Assembly (NCBI GenBank): GCA_045591985.1
Contig: JAZNTV010000059.1
Span: 1 to 31,149 of the forward strand
Length of the DNA: 31,149 nt
Source: SIG588 sp045591985
Lineage (GTDB): Bacteria; Bacillota; Clostridia; Oscillospirales; Acutalibacteraceae
Reading direction: 5' to 3'
The notes beneath the pieces are model-generated. The model worked only from the letters and a program-made list of their open reading frames with translations, had not been told where the DNA came from and searched no databases. Each line of letters starts with the position of its first letter. Position 1 is the stretch's first letter. This document shows positions 6,776 through 14,123 of the stretch, one piece after another. The position numbers were made by a program, and so were the translations under genes.

Positions 6776-7759
6776 TTACAAGCAGGTGCGACGTAATTCC
6801 TCGCCCGAGAGAGGGGAGAGATAGGCAGGAGGCACGTCAAACACTGTTTTACAACCGTATTGTCCTTGCTCGGCCAAACGGGCGACGGCACGAGCATAGG
6901 CTACCAGCACACTTGCGGTAAATTCGGGATTCGAATCCAGTTCCAGATGATACTCGATCACGTGGGTGTGTTCTTCGTTTATGCCGGTTTTGCCGACACG
7001 AACCACAAAACCGCCATGGGGGATACCGCTGTGATCGCGCAGAAACTCCTCTTCACTGATGAAGTGTACGGTGGTGTCATAATCGGCGAAGTAATGCGGC
7101 ATTGTGACGATTTCGTGTTCGATGCGGGCCGTATCGGCTCCCTCTTCCGCCACAACAAAACATTCACGGGTGGGCTTTTCACGGGTGGTGAGCGTGGGCG
7201 TTTCGCCGCGACGTACAGCGTCCAGCGCCGCAGGAACGGGAATGGTATACTGTTTGGCGTTTTTCACCCCTGCGATGCGGCGCACGGCATCCGAATGCCC
7301 TTGGCTTACTCCCTTGCCCCAAAAAGTGTACTCTTCTCCTGCGGGAAGTATGGAAGCGGCATACAAGCGGTTAAGCGAGAACATACCGGGGTCCCAACCG
7401 ACCGAGATCATGGCGGCGGTTTTGCCGGCAACGGCTGCCGCGTTGGTTGCTTCATAGTGTTGTGGGATCTTCGCATGGGTATCAAAACTGTCTACTACGT
7501 TGAACAGCGCGGCAAGTTGCGGTGTTTGCACGGGCAGGTCGGTGGCACTGCCGCCGCACAGGATCATTACATCGATCTTGTCGCGAAAATCCGCAATGTC
7601 ATCCGCCGCATATACAGGCAGGTCGGTAGCGGTCTTCAGCGTTTGGGGATCGCGACGGGTAAATACCGCCACTACCTCCATATCCGCATTTTGACGCACG
7701 GCGAGTTCCACACCGCGACCCAGATTGCCGTATCCGAAAATACCGATTCGAATGCTCAT
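6776..7759 (-). CDS. ddh: meso-diaminopimelate D-dehydrogenase
   Basis: The enzyme makes meso-diaminopimelate in one step from tetrahydrodipicolinate, ammonia and NADPH, feeding lysine and peptidoglycan synthesis and bypassing the acylated-intermediate routes. The 327-residue product has the family's usual length. It opens with the dinucleotide-binding motif GIFGYGNLGRG, has a VFTRRDP strand whose arginines suit NADPH, and carries SVGWDPGMFSLNR and FWGKGVSQGHSDAVRR in the substrate region. I chose ATG 7759 (MSIRIGIFGYG) because AAAGG lies just upstream; an in-frame ATG at 7819 would add 20 unlikely residues and overlap the promoter. The gene is monocistronic, with its own promoter and terminator. 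Confidence 0.93.
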   Translation of the reverse strand: MSIRIGIFGYGNLGRGVELAVRQNADMEVVAVFTRRDPQTLKTATDLPVYAADDIADFRDKIDVMILCGGSATDLPVQTPQLAALFNVVDSFDTHAKIPQHYEATNAAAVAGKTAAMISVGWDPGMFSLNRLYAASILPAGEEYTFWGKGVSQGHSDAVRRIAGVKNAKQYTIPVPAALDAVRRGETPTLTTREKPTRECFVVAEEGADTARIEHEIVTMPHYFADYDTTVHFISEEEFLRDHSGIPHGGFVVRVGKTGINEEHTHVIEYHLELDSNPEFTASVLVAYARAVARLAEQGQYGCKTVFDVPPAYLSPLSGEELRRTCL

Positions 7760-7790
7760 GGTAAAACGACCTTTCTTAATAACTTTACAA

Positions 7791-7819
7791 AGCATAGCAT
7801 ATTTTGTGCTGAAACGCAA
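7791..7819 (-). promoter_or_regulatory. Candidate promoter of ddh
   Basis: On the minus strand TTGCGT (7819-7814) and TATGCT (7796-7791) are 17 bp apart, about 30 bp upstream of the ddh start and just past the terminator of the preceding abrB-like gene. Confidence 0.5.
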
Positions 7820-7823
7820 GAAA

Positions 7824-7869
7824 AAATTAAGGGTAACGCGGGGGTTGTGTTTGCGATTCCCGTGTTACC
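7824..7869 (-). terminator. Terminator of the abrB-like gene
   Basis: GGTAACACGGG/CCCGCGTTACC (minus strand, 7869-7859 with 7842-7832, one G-T pair) is followed on the minus strand by TTAATTTTTTC. It lies 8 bp past the stop codon at 7878. Confidence 0.75.
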
Positions 7870-7877
7870 GTTGTGAA

Positions 7878-8120
7878 TTACAATTTCTTTAATTCATCGA
7901 GACATTTTTGACAAATGTTATGCCCGCGGAACACGGTGACGTCGCGCGCATCACCGCAATACAAACAGGCGGGAAGATATTTCTTTAAAATGATGCGGTT
8001 GTCTTCGGTGAAAAACTCCAACGAATCGCCCTCTTTGATATCCATGGTGCGTCGCAGTTCGATCGGAATAACGATGCGTCCGAGATTGTCAACCGGACGG
8101 ACTATGCCCAGCGATTTCAT
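7878..8120 (-). CDS. AbrB/MazE/SpoVT-type DNA-binding protein with a C-terminal zinc ribbon
   Basis: The 80-residue protein starts with the AbrB swapped-hairpin DNA-binding domain: GIVRPVDNLGRIVIPIELRR, then MDIKEGDSLEFF and IILKKY (residues about 5-48). Residues 50-80 hold two CxxC pairs, C52/C55 and C70/C73, which look like a small zinc ribbon. AbrB-family dimers or tetramers act as transition-state or stationary-phase repressors. The shortened single-domain form with a zinc ribbon is seen in clostridial AbrB-like regulators. Start ATG 8120 has GGAGG 8 bases upstream. It is transcribed away from spmA, with promoter sequences overlapping the spmA upstream region, which makes spmAB a possible target (inference). 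Confidence 0.85.
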   Translation of the reverse strand: MKSLGIVRPVDNLGRIVIPIELRRTMDIKEGDSLEFFTEDNRIILKKYLPACLYCGDARDVTVFRGHNICQKCLDELKKL

Positions 8121-8173
8121 ATGTTTGTACCTCCGTGATAAATCAAACGAAATTTGTCGTTTTCGGTCACTTC

Positions 8174-8202
8174 ATACTACTATTTTTTTCCAGAAATGTC
8201 AA
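8174..8202 (-). promoter_or_regulatory. Promoter of the abrB-like gene
   Basis: On the minus strand a perfect TTGACA (8202-8197) and TAGTAT (8179-8174) are 17 bp apart, about 50 bp upstream of the start codon. The same DNA precedes spmA on the opposite strand. Confidence 0.75.
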
Positions 8203-8245
8203 GACTTTTCTTTTGGTTTCATACACTTGTGGCGGAGGGGATGGT

Positions 8246-8818
8246 ATGTTAAACGGAATCTGGATCGGGTTGATGCTGACAGCGGTTGTCGGAAGTGTAC
8301 TTACGGGAGAGACGGCGGCAGTTACCGAAGCGCTTTTAAACGGCGGTAAAAATGTGTTGACGTTTATGCTCACGCTCGGCGGTTCGATGTGTTTGTGGAG
8401 CGGCATTATGCGTGTGGCTGACAAAGCCGGATTTACACGTGCGTTTGCGCGTTTGGCCGCTCCGCTGTTGCGTCGCCTGTTTCCCGATTTGCCGTCGGAC
8501 GGCGAGGCCTGCCGCGCCATATCGATGAATATGGCGGCGAACGTATTGGGGCTGGGCAATGCCGCAACACCGCTTGGTCTACAGGCGATGAAGCACTTGC
8601 GTGCCGCCGCGCCGCATAGCACACGTGCTACACGTAATATGGTGGTATTTGTCGTGCTGAACACGGCTTCTGTACAGTTGATTCCCACCACGGTGGCGGC
8701 ATTGAGGGCAGAGGCCGGTTCTCCCGAACCGTTTGCGATCCTGCCTGCTGTTTGGTTGTCGTCGCTCGGGGCGGCGACGGTTGCCGTCACGATAGCACGC
8801 TTGTGCGGAAAGGAGTAA
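8246..8818 (+). CDS. spmA: Spore maturation protein A
   Basis: The 190-residue membrane protein belongs to the nucleoside-recognition (Gate) domain family, as does SpmB. With SpmB it is needed for spore-core dehydration in Bacillus and Clostridium. Visible family features are the N-terminal membrane segment MLNGIWIGLMLTAVVG, the stretch NVLTFMLTLGGSMCLWSGIM and the highly conserved NMAANVLGLGNAATPLGL (about residues 93-110). I chose ATG 8246 because GGAGGGG ends 5 bases upstream; an in-frame upstream ATG at 8135 would add a non-conserved stretch overlapping the abrB promoter. The stop codon and the spmB start are 3-4 bases apart. A CATACTAC motif at 8173 could be a sporulation-sigma -10 box, but I see no good -35. 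Confidence 0.92.
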   Translation: MLNGIWIGLMLTAVVGSVLTGETAAVTEALLNGGKNVLTFMLTLGGSMCLWSGIMRVADKAGFTRAFARLAAPLLRRLFPDLPSDGEACRAISMNMAANVLGLGNAATPLGLQAMKHLRAAAPHSTRATRNMVVFVVLNTASVQLIPTTVAALRAEAGSPEPFAILPAVWLSSLGAATVAVTIARLCGKE

Positions 8819-8821
8819 GTG

Positions 8822-9334
8822 ATGGGGGCGGAAGTAATTGTGTTGCTGTTCGTCGGCGCGGTGTTGGCGGTTGCAATGCGTCGACGTGTAGCGGTGTTGG
8901 ATGAGTTTTGTGTCGGTGTGAAAGAGGGAGCGCGCGCGGCGATGCAGGTGTTTCCTACGTTGCTTGCACTGATGACGGCGATCGCTATGTTACAGGCAGG
9001 CGGGCTTCTCGACCGGATGGTGACGGTTTTGCAACCTGCGGCGGATCGGTTGGGATTTCCGGCTGAAGCGTTGCCGGCGGCGCTGTTACGCCCGCTTTCG
9101 GGTAGCGGATCGCTTGCGGTGCTGCGCGAGGTGTTACAACAACACGGTGCCGACAGTCGGGCGGGTCTGGTGGCCGGTGTGTTGCAATCTTCCACCGAAA
9201 CTACGTTTTACACCTTGTCGTTGTATTTCGGGTATGTCGGCATCCAAAAGGCGGGACGCGCGCTGCCGGCGGCCTTGATAGGCGATCTGACCGGTATGAT
9301 ATTATCTGCGCTGACGGTGCATCTTTTCTTCTAA
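8822..9334 (+). CDS. spmB: Spore maturation protein B
   Basis: This 170-residue membrane protein is the partner of SpmA. It has hydrophobic segments at the N-terminus (VIVLLFVGAVLAVAM), the conserved VGVKEGARAAMQVFPTLLAL, the RPLSGSGSLAVL loop typical of Gate-domain proteins, and ESSTETTFYTLSLYFG-like sequence (here QSSTETTFYTLSLYFG), followed by a C-terminal membrane segment. ATG 8822 lies 7-8 bases after AAGGAG, which sits in the end of spmA; the adjoining GTG 8819 is a possible alternative. The tight spacing indicates co-transcription and translational coupling with spmA. Confidence 0.92.
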   Translation: MGAEVIVLLFVGAVLAVAMRRRVAVLDEFCVGVKEGARAAMQVFPTLLALMTAIAMLQAGGLLDRMVTVLQPAADRLGFPAEALPAALLRPLSGSGSLAVLREVLQQHGADSRAGLVAGVLQSSTETTFYTLSLYFGYVGIQKAGRALPAALIGDLTGMILSALTVHLFF

Positions 9335-9340
9335 AAGGCC

Positions 9341-9369
9341 TTGCTGTCGGCGGGGAAATGTGATATACT
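9341..9369 (+). promoter_or_regulatory. Candidate promoter upstream of yunB-ligA
   Basis: TTGCTG (9341-9346) and TATACT (9364-9369) are 17 bp apart, 67 bp before the yunB start. The -10 matches the sigma-A consensus at five of six positions; the -35 is weak. Confidence 0.45.
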
Positions 9370-9435
9370 AAACATATCTTTTCGGCACCCGGGTTTTGTC
9401 CTTCCCGTATAGTGGAAGGAAGGGTGGGGTGCAGT

Positions 9436-10053
9436 ATGAGAAGACGGCGCTGTCGCTTGGTGTTTGGTATCGTTTCGACAATCGCTGTGGGCGTGATGTT
9501 GCTGTTAGATTGTGCGATGCGTCCGTTGGTGCGGGAATATGCGGTCAATCGTGCGCGTACGGTTGCCGGCGAAGCGATGGCGGCGGCAGTGGAAGAGGTG
9601 TTGGGGGCGGATGGTTCTCACGACGCCCTTACCGTTGTGGTACGTGATGACAGTGGCGCAGTGCTTTCCATAGAAACCGATACGGCCGCTGTCAATCGCT
9701 TGAGCGCAGAGGTGGTTGCCGCCTTGGGCGATGTGTTGGCGCAAAAAGACTATTCCGAGTTGAAACTGCCGATTTTGAATGCGACGGGGCGCGTTTTTTT
9801 GATGGGACGCGGGCCGAAGGTGACGATGAAACTGTTGCAAAACGGAGCCGCCAGTGTGCGGGTTGTCAGTGAATTCTCGGAAGCGGGTATCAATCAAACG
9901 GTACATCGCCTGGAATTGGCTGTCACTTTTCGTGCGGTCCTGCTTGTGGCGGGGATGAGTGAGCCGATCGAGACGAGCGGGAATTTTTTAGTCACCGAAA
10001 CGGTGATCGTCGGCACGGTGCCCGACAGATATGTGGATTTTTCGGGAGGATAA
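9436..10053 (+). CDS. yunB: Sporulation protein YunB
   Basis: The 205-residue protein has a basic N-terminus (MRRRRCR), one membrane anchor (about residues 8-25) and an extracytoplasmic domain. YunB is required for normal spore formation in Bacillus; its biochemical activity is unknown. Family features include the NRARTVAGEAMAAAVEEVL helix, a DDSGAVLSIETDTAAVNRL segment, a GRGPKVTMKL stretch and the C-terminal ETSGNFLVTETVIVG. ATG 9436 is preceded by a purine-rich GGAAGGAAGGG. It ends 4 bp before the ligA start, so the two are probably co-transcribed. Confidence 0.85.
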   Translation: MRRRRCRLVFGIVSTIAVGVMLLLDCAMRPLVREYAVNRARTVAGEAMAAAVEEVLGADGSHDALTVVVRDDSGAVLSIETDTAAVNRLSAEVVAALGDVLAQKDYSELKLPILNATGRVFLMGRGPKVTMKLLQNGAASVRVVSEFSEAGINQTVHRLELAVTFRAVLLVAGMSEPIETSGNFLVTETVIVGTVPDRYVDFSGG

Positions 10054-10057
10054 GACT

Positions 10058-12037
10058 ATGGATTTCGAACAGGCAAAACAACGTATTGCGGCGTTGCGTG
10101 AGGTCATCGACTATCACAGCCGCCGTTATTACGATGAAGACGAACCCGAAATTGAAGATGACGAGTTTGATGCACTGACGCGGGAATTGCGTGCGCTCGA
10201 AACGGCGTATCCGCAACTGATAACAGCGGATTCGTATACGCAGCGTGTGCACGGCGAGATATCATCGCTGTTTACGCCGGTACAACATGAAGTGCCGCTC
10301 GCAAGTTTGCAGGACGTGTTTTCATATGAAGAACTGGTTGATTTTGACCGCCGTGTGCGCGAGTCGATTCCTTCGCCGCGCTACGTAGTGGAACCGAAGA
10401 TCGACGGCTTATCGGTTGCGCTTACCTATGAAAACGGACGCTTGGTGCGCGGTGCAACGCGCGGCGACGGTGAGACAGGCGAAGATGTTACCGCCAATGT
10501 GCGCACAATTGCCGGCGTTCCCGCAACGCTTACAACCGCATTGCCGCAGGTGATCGTGCGCGGTGAAGTGTATATGCCGCGTGAGCAGTTTGCCGCTTTG
10601 GTTGAACAGCAAGAACAAAACGGCGAAAAAACGTTTAAAAATCCGCGTAATGCGGCGGCGGGTTCGCTTCGCCAAAAGGATTCCGCGGTAACCCGTCGGC
10701 GCGGGTTGGATATTTTTGTGTTTAATCTGCAAAAGATCGAAGGCGAAACGGTGGAATCGCACGATCGCTCGTTGTCGCGTATGGAAGAATTGGGCTTTCA
10801 CATCGTTCCGTTTCGTTTTACGGCCGCATCGGCCGAAGAGATCCTGGAATCCGTGCATCGCATCGGCGAAATGCGCCATGGCCTCTCTTTTGATATTGAC
10901 GGTGCGGTTGTTAAGGTTGATAACTTTACGGATCGTGAAGAACTCGGATCTACTTCAAAATTCCCCAAATGGGCGGTGGCATTTAAATATCCTCCCGAAG
11001 AAAAGGAGACTACGCTGTTGGATGTCGAGGTGACCGTGGGGCGTACCGGTGTTCTTACGCCCACGGGGGTGTTTTCGCCGGTGATGTTAGCGGGGAGTAC
11101 GGTTGCTCGTGCCACACTGCACAACGAGGAATTTATTCGCGAAAAAGGTCTGTGTTTGGGTGATACGGTGGTGCTGCGCAAGGCGGGAGATATTATTCCC
11201 GAGGTGGTGCGTGTAAAAGCGCATTTACCGGGGGCTTTGCCGTATACGTTGCCTGCACAGTGTCCCTCTTGCGGGACAACGGCTGTGCGCGAAGAGGGGG
11301 AGGCTGCGTTACGTTGCCCGAACCCCTTGTGTCCTGCCCAACAGTTGCAGAAACTGATACACTTTGCTTCGCGTGATGCCATGGATATCGAAGGGCTTGG
11401 TCCTGCAGTGGTGGAACTGTTGGTGGAAGCGGGTGTGGTCGGATCGGTAGCCGACCTATATCATTTGTCCCATGACGCGATAGCGGCGTTGGAACGCATG
11501 GGTGAGCGTTCGGCAGACAATCTGTTGGAAGCGGTGGAGAGATCCAAGGAAAACGATTTGTTCCGTGTGTTGTTCGGATTGGGTATTCGCCATATCGGAC
11601 AAAAGGCCGCCAAACTCTTGGCAGAGCATTTCGGAACCATGGAGGCGATCATGAATGCCTCGCAGGAACAGCTCTGTGCTATTGACGGTTTCGGGTCTGT
11701 AATGGCCGAGAGTGTGTGCCGTTTCTTTGAACAATCGTCTTCGCGTTTGTTGGTTGAGCAATTGGCTGCCGCAGGGGTGAATATGACCTGCCGTGCCGAG
11801 CGAGCCGATCGCCGCTTTGAGGGGATGACCTTTGTGCTGACGGGAACGCTTCCCACTATGAAGCGGGACGAGGCAGCGGCGCTGATTGAAAAATACGGCG
11901 GTAAGACGTCCGGCAGCGTCTCTAAAAAGACGACTATCGTACTTGCGGGCGAAGAGGCGGGAAGTAAAATGACCAAAGCGCAACAACTGGGAATACGCAT
12001 TATTGATGAATCGGAATTTTTATCCATGTTAGAATGA
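10058..12037 (+). CDS. ligA: NAD-dependent DNA ligase LigA
   Basis: The enzyme seals nicks during replication and repair with NAD+ as AMP donor. The 659-residue protein has the complete family layout: the Ia domain with YYDEDEPEIEDDEFD near residue 24, the adenylation motif VEPKIDG with the AMP-accepting lysine K114, an OB fold (GRTGVLTPTGVF), a four-cysteine zinc finger (CPSC...CPNPLC), helix-hairpin-helix repeats and a C-terminal BRCT domain. I chose ATG 10058 because GGGAGGA is 7 bases upstream. A strong terminator follows the stop codon. Confidence 0.97.
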   Translation: MDFEQAKQRIAALREVIDYHSRRYYDEDEPEIEDDEFDALTRELRALETAYPQLITADSYTQRVHGEISSLFTPVQHEVPLASLQDVFSYEELVDFDRRVRESIPSPRYVVEPKIDGLSVALTYENGRLVRGATRGDGETGEDVTANVRTIAGVPATLTTALPQVIVRGEVYMPREQFAALVEQQEQNGEKTFKNPRNAAAGSLRQKDSAVTRRRGLDIFVFNLQKIEGETVESHDRSLSRMEELGFHIVPFRFTAASAEEILESVHRIGEMRHGLSFDIDGAVVKVDNFTDREELGSTSKFPKWAVAFKYPPEEKETTLLDVEVTVGRTGVLTPTGVFSPVMLAGSTVARATLHNEEFIREKGLCLGDTVVLRKAGDIIPEVVRVKAHLPGALPYTLPAQCPSCGTTAVREEGEAALRCPNPLCPAQQLQKLIHFASRDAMDIEGLGPAVVELLVEAGVVGSVADLYHLSHDAIAALERMGERSADNLLEAVERSKENDLFRVLFGLGIRHIGQKAAKLLAEHFGTMEAIMNASQEQLCAIDGFGSVMAESVCRFFEQSSSRLLVEQLAAAGVNMTCRAERADRRFEGMTFVLTGTLPTMKRDEAAALIEKYGGKTSGSVSKKTTIVLAGEEAGSKMTKAQQLGIRIIDESEFLSMLE

Positions 12038-12047
12038 TTCACATAGG

Positions 12048-12094
12048 AAAGGCTGTCGTACCAAAACGCCGAAACGGTACGACAGCCTTTTTTT
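12048..12094 (+). terminator. Terminator of ligA
   Basis: AAAGGCTGTCGTACC (12048-12062) pairs perfectly with GGTACGACAGCCTTT (12076-12090), and a run of T continues to 12094. It separates ligA from the spoIIIA operon. Confidence 0.9.
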
Positions 12095-12116
12095 GTTCTA
12101 ACGCGCCCGGTGAGTT

Positions 12117-12124
12117 CATATAGT
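12117..12124 (+). promoter_or_regulatory. Candidate sigma-E -10 element of the spoIIIA operon
   Basis: CATATAGT at 12117-12124 resembles the sigma-E -10 consensus (CATACA-T). It lies between the ligA terminator and the first spoIIIA gene, where a mother-cell promoter is expected. The -35 is not convincing. Confidence 0.3.
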
Positions 12125-12147
12125 GAAAGCAAGAGGTGAGGACGAGC

Positions 12148-13035
12148 GTGGATACGTGGGAAAAGGTAATTGCGGTGTTGCCGCGCGACATACAGGATGA
12201 GTTGAAAACGGTTCCTTCGATCATGAAAGACAAGGTTTCGGAAATACGTTTTCGTGTAAACGCTCCGATTCTTTTGACGGGGGCGGAACTTTGCTGTGTA
12301 CACGGCAAAAGACGGTATACCGCGGAAGATCTGTATCGTCTGTTTTCACACCTTTGCGGTCACTCGGTATATGCGCATCAAGAGGAGATCCGTCACGGAT
12401 ACATTGCAACCACCAACGGTTGTCGTGCCGGTGTGGCGGGACAGGCGGTGATTGAAAACGGACAAGCTGTGTCCATACGGGACATCACATCCGTGTGTTT
12501 ACGTCCCGCGCGCGAACATCATGGGTGTGCGATGCCGCTGATGCCGTATATGTACCGCAACGGACGGTTACAAAGTGTATTAGTGTGCGGGGGCCCTGCG
12601 AGCGGGAAAACCACATTGTTACGCGATTTGATCCGCACGTTGACCTGTGACCGACGACGTCCCGCTCAACTGACGGTAGTGGATGAGCGGGGGGAACTGA
12701 CGGCAACATTTGAGGAGGGGCGTCCGTTTGATGTGTTGGGGGGATTCTCCAAGGCAGAAGGGATCGAACAGGCGTTAAGGACGTTGTCGCCCGAAGGGGT
12801 TGTGTTTGATGAATTGGGGGGACGGGAGGATATCGAAGCGTTGACGCGTTGTGTGCACGGCGGTGTGGCGACGATTGGCAGTATTCACGCAGAAAATGTG
12901 GCGGCATTGCGGCAACGAGAGGCATTGCGAGTGCTGTTGGAGATGCGGTGTTGGGATCTTTTTGTCGTTATGCGCGGGCGGAATGCACCCGGCGAAATCG
13001 ATGCCGTCGTACCGATAGAGGAGGCTTTCCAATGA
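12148..13035 (+). CDS. spoIIIAA: Stage III sporulation protein AA (ATPase)
   Basis: SpoIIIAA is the cytoplasmic ATPase of the SpoIIIA-SpoIIQ channel between mother cell and forespore, related to type II/IV secretion ATPases. The 295-residue protein shows the N-terminal EIRFRVNAPILL block, a Walker A motif GGPASGKTT at 148-156, DERGEL after the next strand, a Walker B region (GVVFDELGG) and the late SIHAENV motif. GTG 12148 is taken as start because AGAGGTGAGG ends 6 bases upstream; the GTG at 12136 lies inside that site. The stop codon overlaps the ATG of spoIIIAB. Confidence 0.93.
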   Translation: MDTWEKVIAVLPRDIQDELKTVPSIMKDKVSEIRFRVNAPILLTGAELCCVHGKRRYTAEDLYRLFSHLCGHSVYAHQEEIRHGYIATTNGCRAGVAGQAVIENGQAVSIRDITSVCLRPAREHHGCAMPLMPYMYRNGRLQSVLVCGGPASGKTTLLRDLIRTLTCDRRRPAQLTVVDERGELTATFEEGRPFDVLGGFSKAEGIEQALRTLSPEGVVFDELGGREDIEALTRCVHGGVATIGSIHAENVAALRQREALRVLLEMRCWDLFVVMRGRNAPGEIDAVVPIEEAFQ

Positions 13036-13514
13036 AGGGGGTAGGTTTGTGTTTGCTTGTTGCGGCAGGGAGCGGCATCGGTTGCTTGCGGGCGGCGTCT
13101 CTTCGCGAGCGGGAGCGTGCACTTGGGGCGATGTGTCGCTTTGTGGATTGGCTGATACGTGAAATACGATATACGGCGGCACCGTTGGATGTGCTGTTGC
13201 ACCGCGCTTCGAAGACGATGACACGGGATCTTCCGCTGTTTGATAAGGTGGACAACTTCGAACAATGGCAGTCGTCCTTGAAAGAACGTGTGAAGCGAAT
13301 TGGCTTTACAGACGAGGATGCCATGGTGGCGTGTCGTTTTGCAGAAGAACTCGGACGATCGGACGTTGCGGGGCAGTTGGCACACGGTGCATTTTATGCC
13401 GCGCAGTTTGAAGAACGACGCCGAAGGGCACAGGCGGAAGCGGAAAAACGCGGGCGACTGGAATTGATGCTTTGGACAGGTGGCGCGGTGGTGTTGGCGT
13501 TGCTTTGGCTATAG
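13032..13514 (+). CDS. spoIIIAB: Stage III sporulation protein AB
   Basis: The 160-residue protein has an N-terminal membrane segment, an IREIRYTAAPLDVLLHRAS stretch typical of SpoIIIAB, a helical middle and a C-terminal membrane segment (MLWTGGAVVLALLWL). It resembles GspF-type membrane proteins and is a membrane part of the feeding-tube channel. The ATG overlaps the spoIIIAA stop (ATGA), and GAGGAGG at 13018-13024 is 7 bases upstream, which indicates translational coupling. Confidence 0.88.
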   Translation: MKGVGLCLLVAAGSGIGCLRAASLRERERALGAMCRFVDWLIREIRYTAAPLDVLLHRASKTMTRDLPLFDKVDNFEQWQSSLKERVKRIGFTDEDAMVACRFAEELGRSDVAGQLAHGAFYAAQFEERRRRAQAEAEKRGRLELMLWTGGAVVLALLWL

Positions 13515-13526
13515 GAGGATAGGCCG

Positions 13527-13721
13527 ATGGAAGTGGATCTCATCTTTAAAATTGCCGCCATCGGTATTATTGTGGCGGTGTTAAATCAAGTGCTGATTCG
13601 ATCGGGACGGGAGGAACAAGCTATGCTCACTACATTGGCCGGATTGATCGTGGTGTTATCCATTATTGTTGTGGAGATCAGTGAACTGTTCGATACGGTA
13701 AAATCCGTATTCGGTTTGTAA
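13527..13721 (+). CDS. spoIIIAC: Stage III sporulation protein AC
   Basis: A 64-residue protein with two membrane segments: FKIAAIGIIVAVLNQVLI and LTTLAGLIVVLSIIVV. The GREEQA loop between them is characteristic of SpoIIIAC. It is a small membrane part of the SpoIIIA complex. TAGGAGGATAG lies 5-10 bases before the ATG, 12 bp after spoIIIAB. Confidence 0.92.
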   Translation: MEVDLIFKIAAIGIIVAVLNQVLIRSGREEQAMLTTLAGLIVVLSIIVVEISELFDTVKSVFGL

Positions 13722-13727
13722 TGCGCT

Positions 13728-14123
13728 ATGGAGATTTGGGCGTGTTGCGGCATTTTGGCAGTGACGGCGTTCTTAGCTGTATTGCTTCGACAATACCGTC
13801 CCGAAGCGGCGCTGGCAATCAGCGTATTAGCAGGCGGGACGGTGACCGCGTTGTTACTCGGAACATTGACACAGCCATTGCGTACGGTATCGGAATGGTT
13901 GGAACGAGGCGGGGTGGACAACGCAAGCGTTACGTTATTGTTGAAGGCGCTCGGTATTTGTTTGGTAACACAGCTCACCGCCGATGTTTGTCGCGATGCA
14001 GGCGAAAATGCGCTGGCGGCTCATACCGAACTGGCGGGAAAGGCGGCACTGCTTCTTTTGATTTTACCGCTGTTTGTTCAAATCCTGGATCTCGCCGTGC
14101 TGTTCATCGAGGGCGGTGGATAA
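13728..14123 (+). CDS. spoIIIAD: Stage III sporulation protein AD
   Basis: The 131-residue multi-spanning protein begins MEIWACCGILAVTAFLAVLL and includes RQYRPEAALAISVLAGG, LLKALGICLVTQLTADVCRDAGE and a C-terminal membrane segment ending DLAVLFIEGGG, all typical of SpoIIIAD. It lies 6 bp after spoIIIAC and lacks a clear Shine-Dalgarno sequence, so it probably depends on coupling to upstream translation. Another frame is also open across the whole gene, but the conserved sequence is in this one. Confidence 0.9.
   Translation: MEIWACCGILAVTAFLAVLLRQYRPEAALAISVLAGGTVTALLLGTLTQPLRTVSEWLERGGVDNASVTLLLKALGICLVTQLTADVCRDAGENALAAHTELAGKAALLLLILPLFVQILDLAVLFIEGGG

Noticed and set aside
6860..7876. 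Long plus-strand frame opposite ddh
   Set aside because: The minus strand encodes an unmistakable diaminopimelate dehydrogenase with motifs, promoter and terminator; the plus-strand frame is its shadow.
8167..9195. Long minus-strand frame opposite spmAB
   Set aside because: The translation is low-complexity (Ala/Thr/Ser/Asn/Pro) and the opposite strand carries spmA and spmB with ribosome binding sites.
13721..14119. An open frame from ATG 13721 that would make SpoIIIAE 511 residues long
   Set aside because: This stretch is the shifted frame of spoIIIAD, whose conserved protein is in the other frame. The extra residues are arginine/glycine-rich and not membrane-like; SpoIIIAE begins near 14120.
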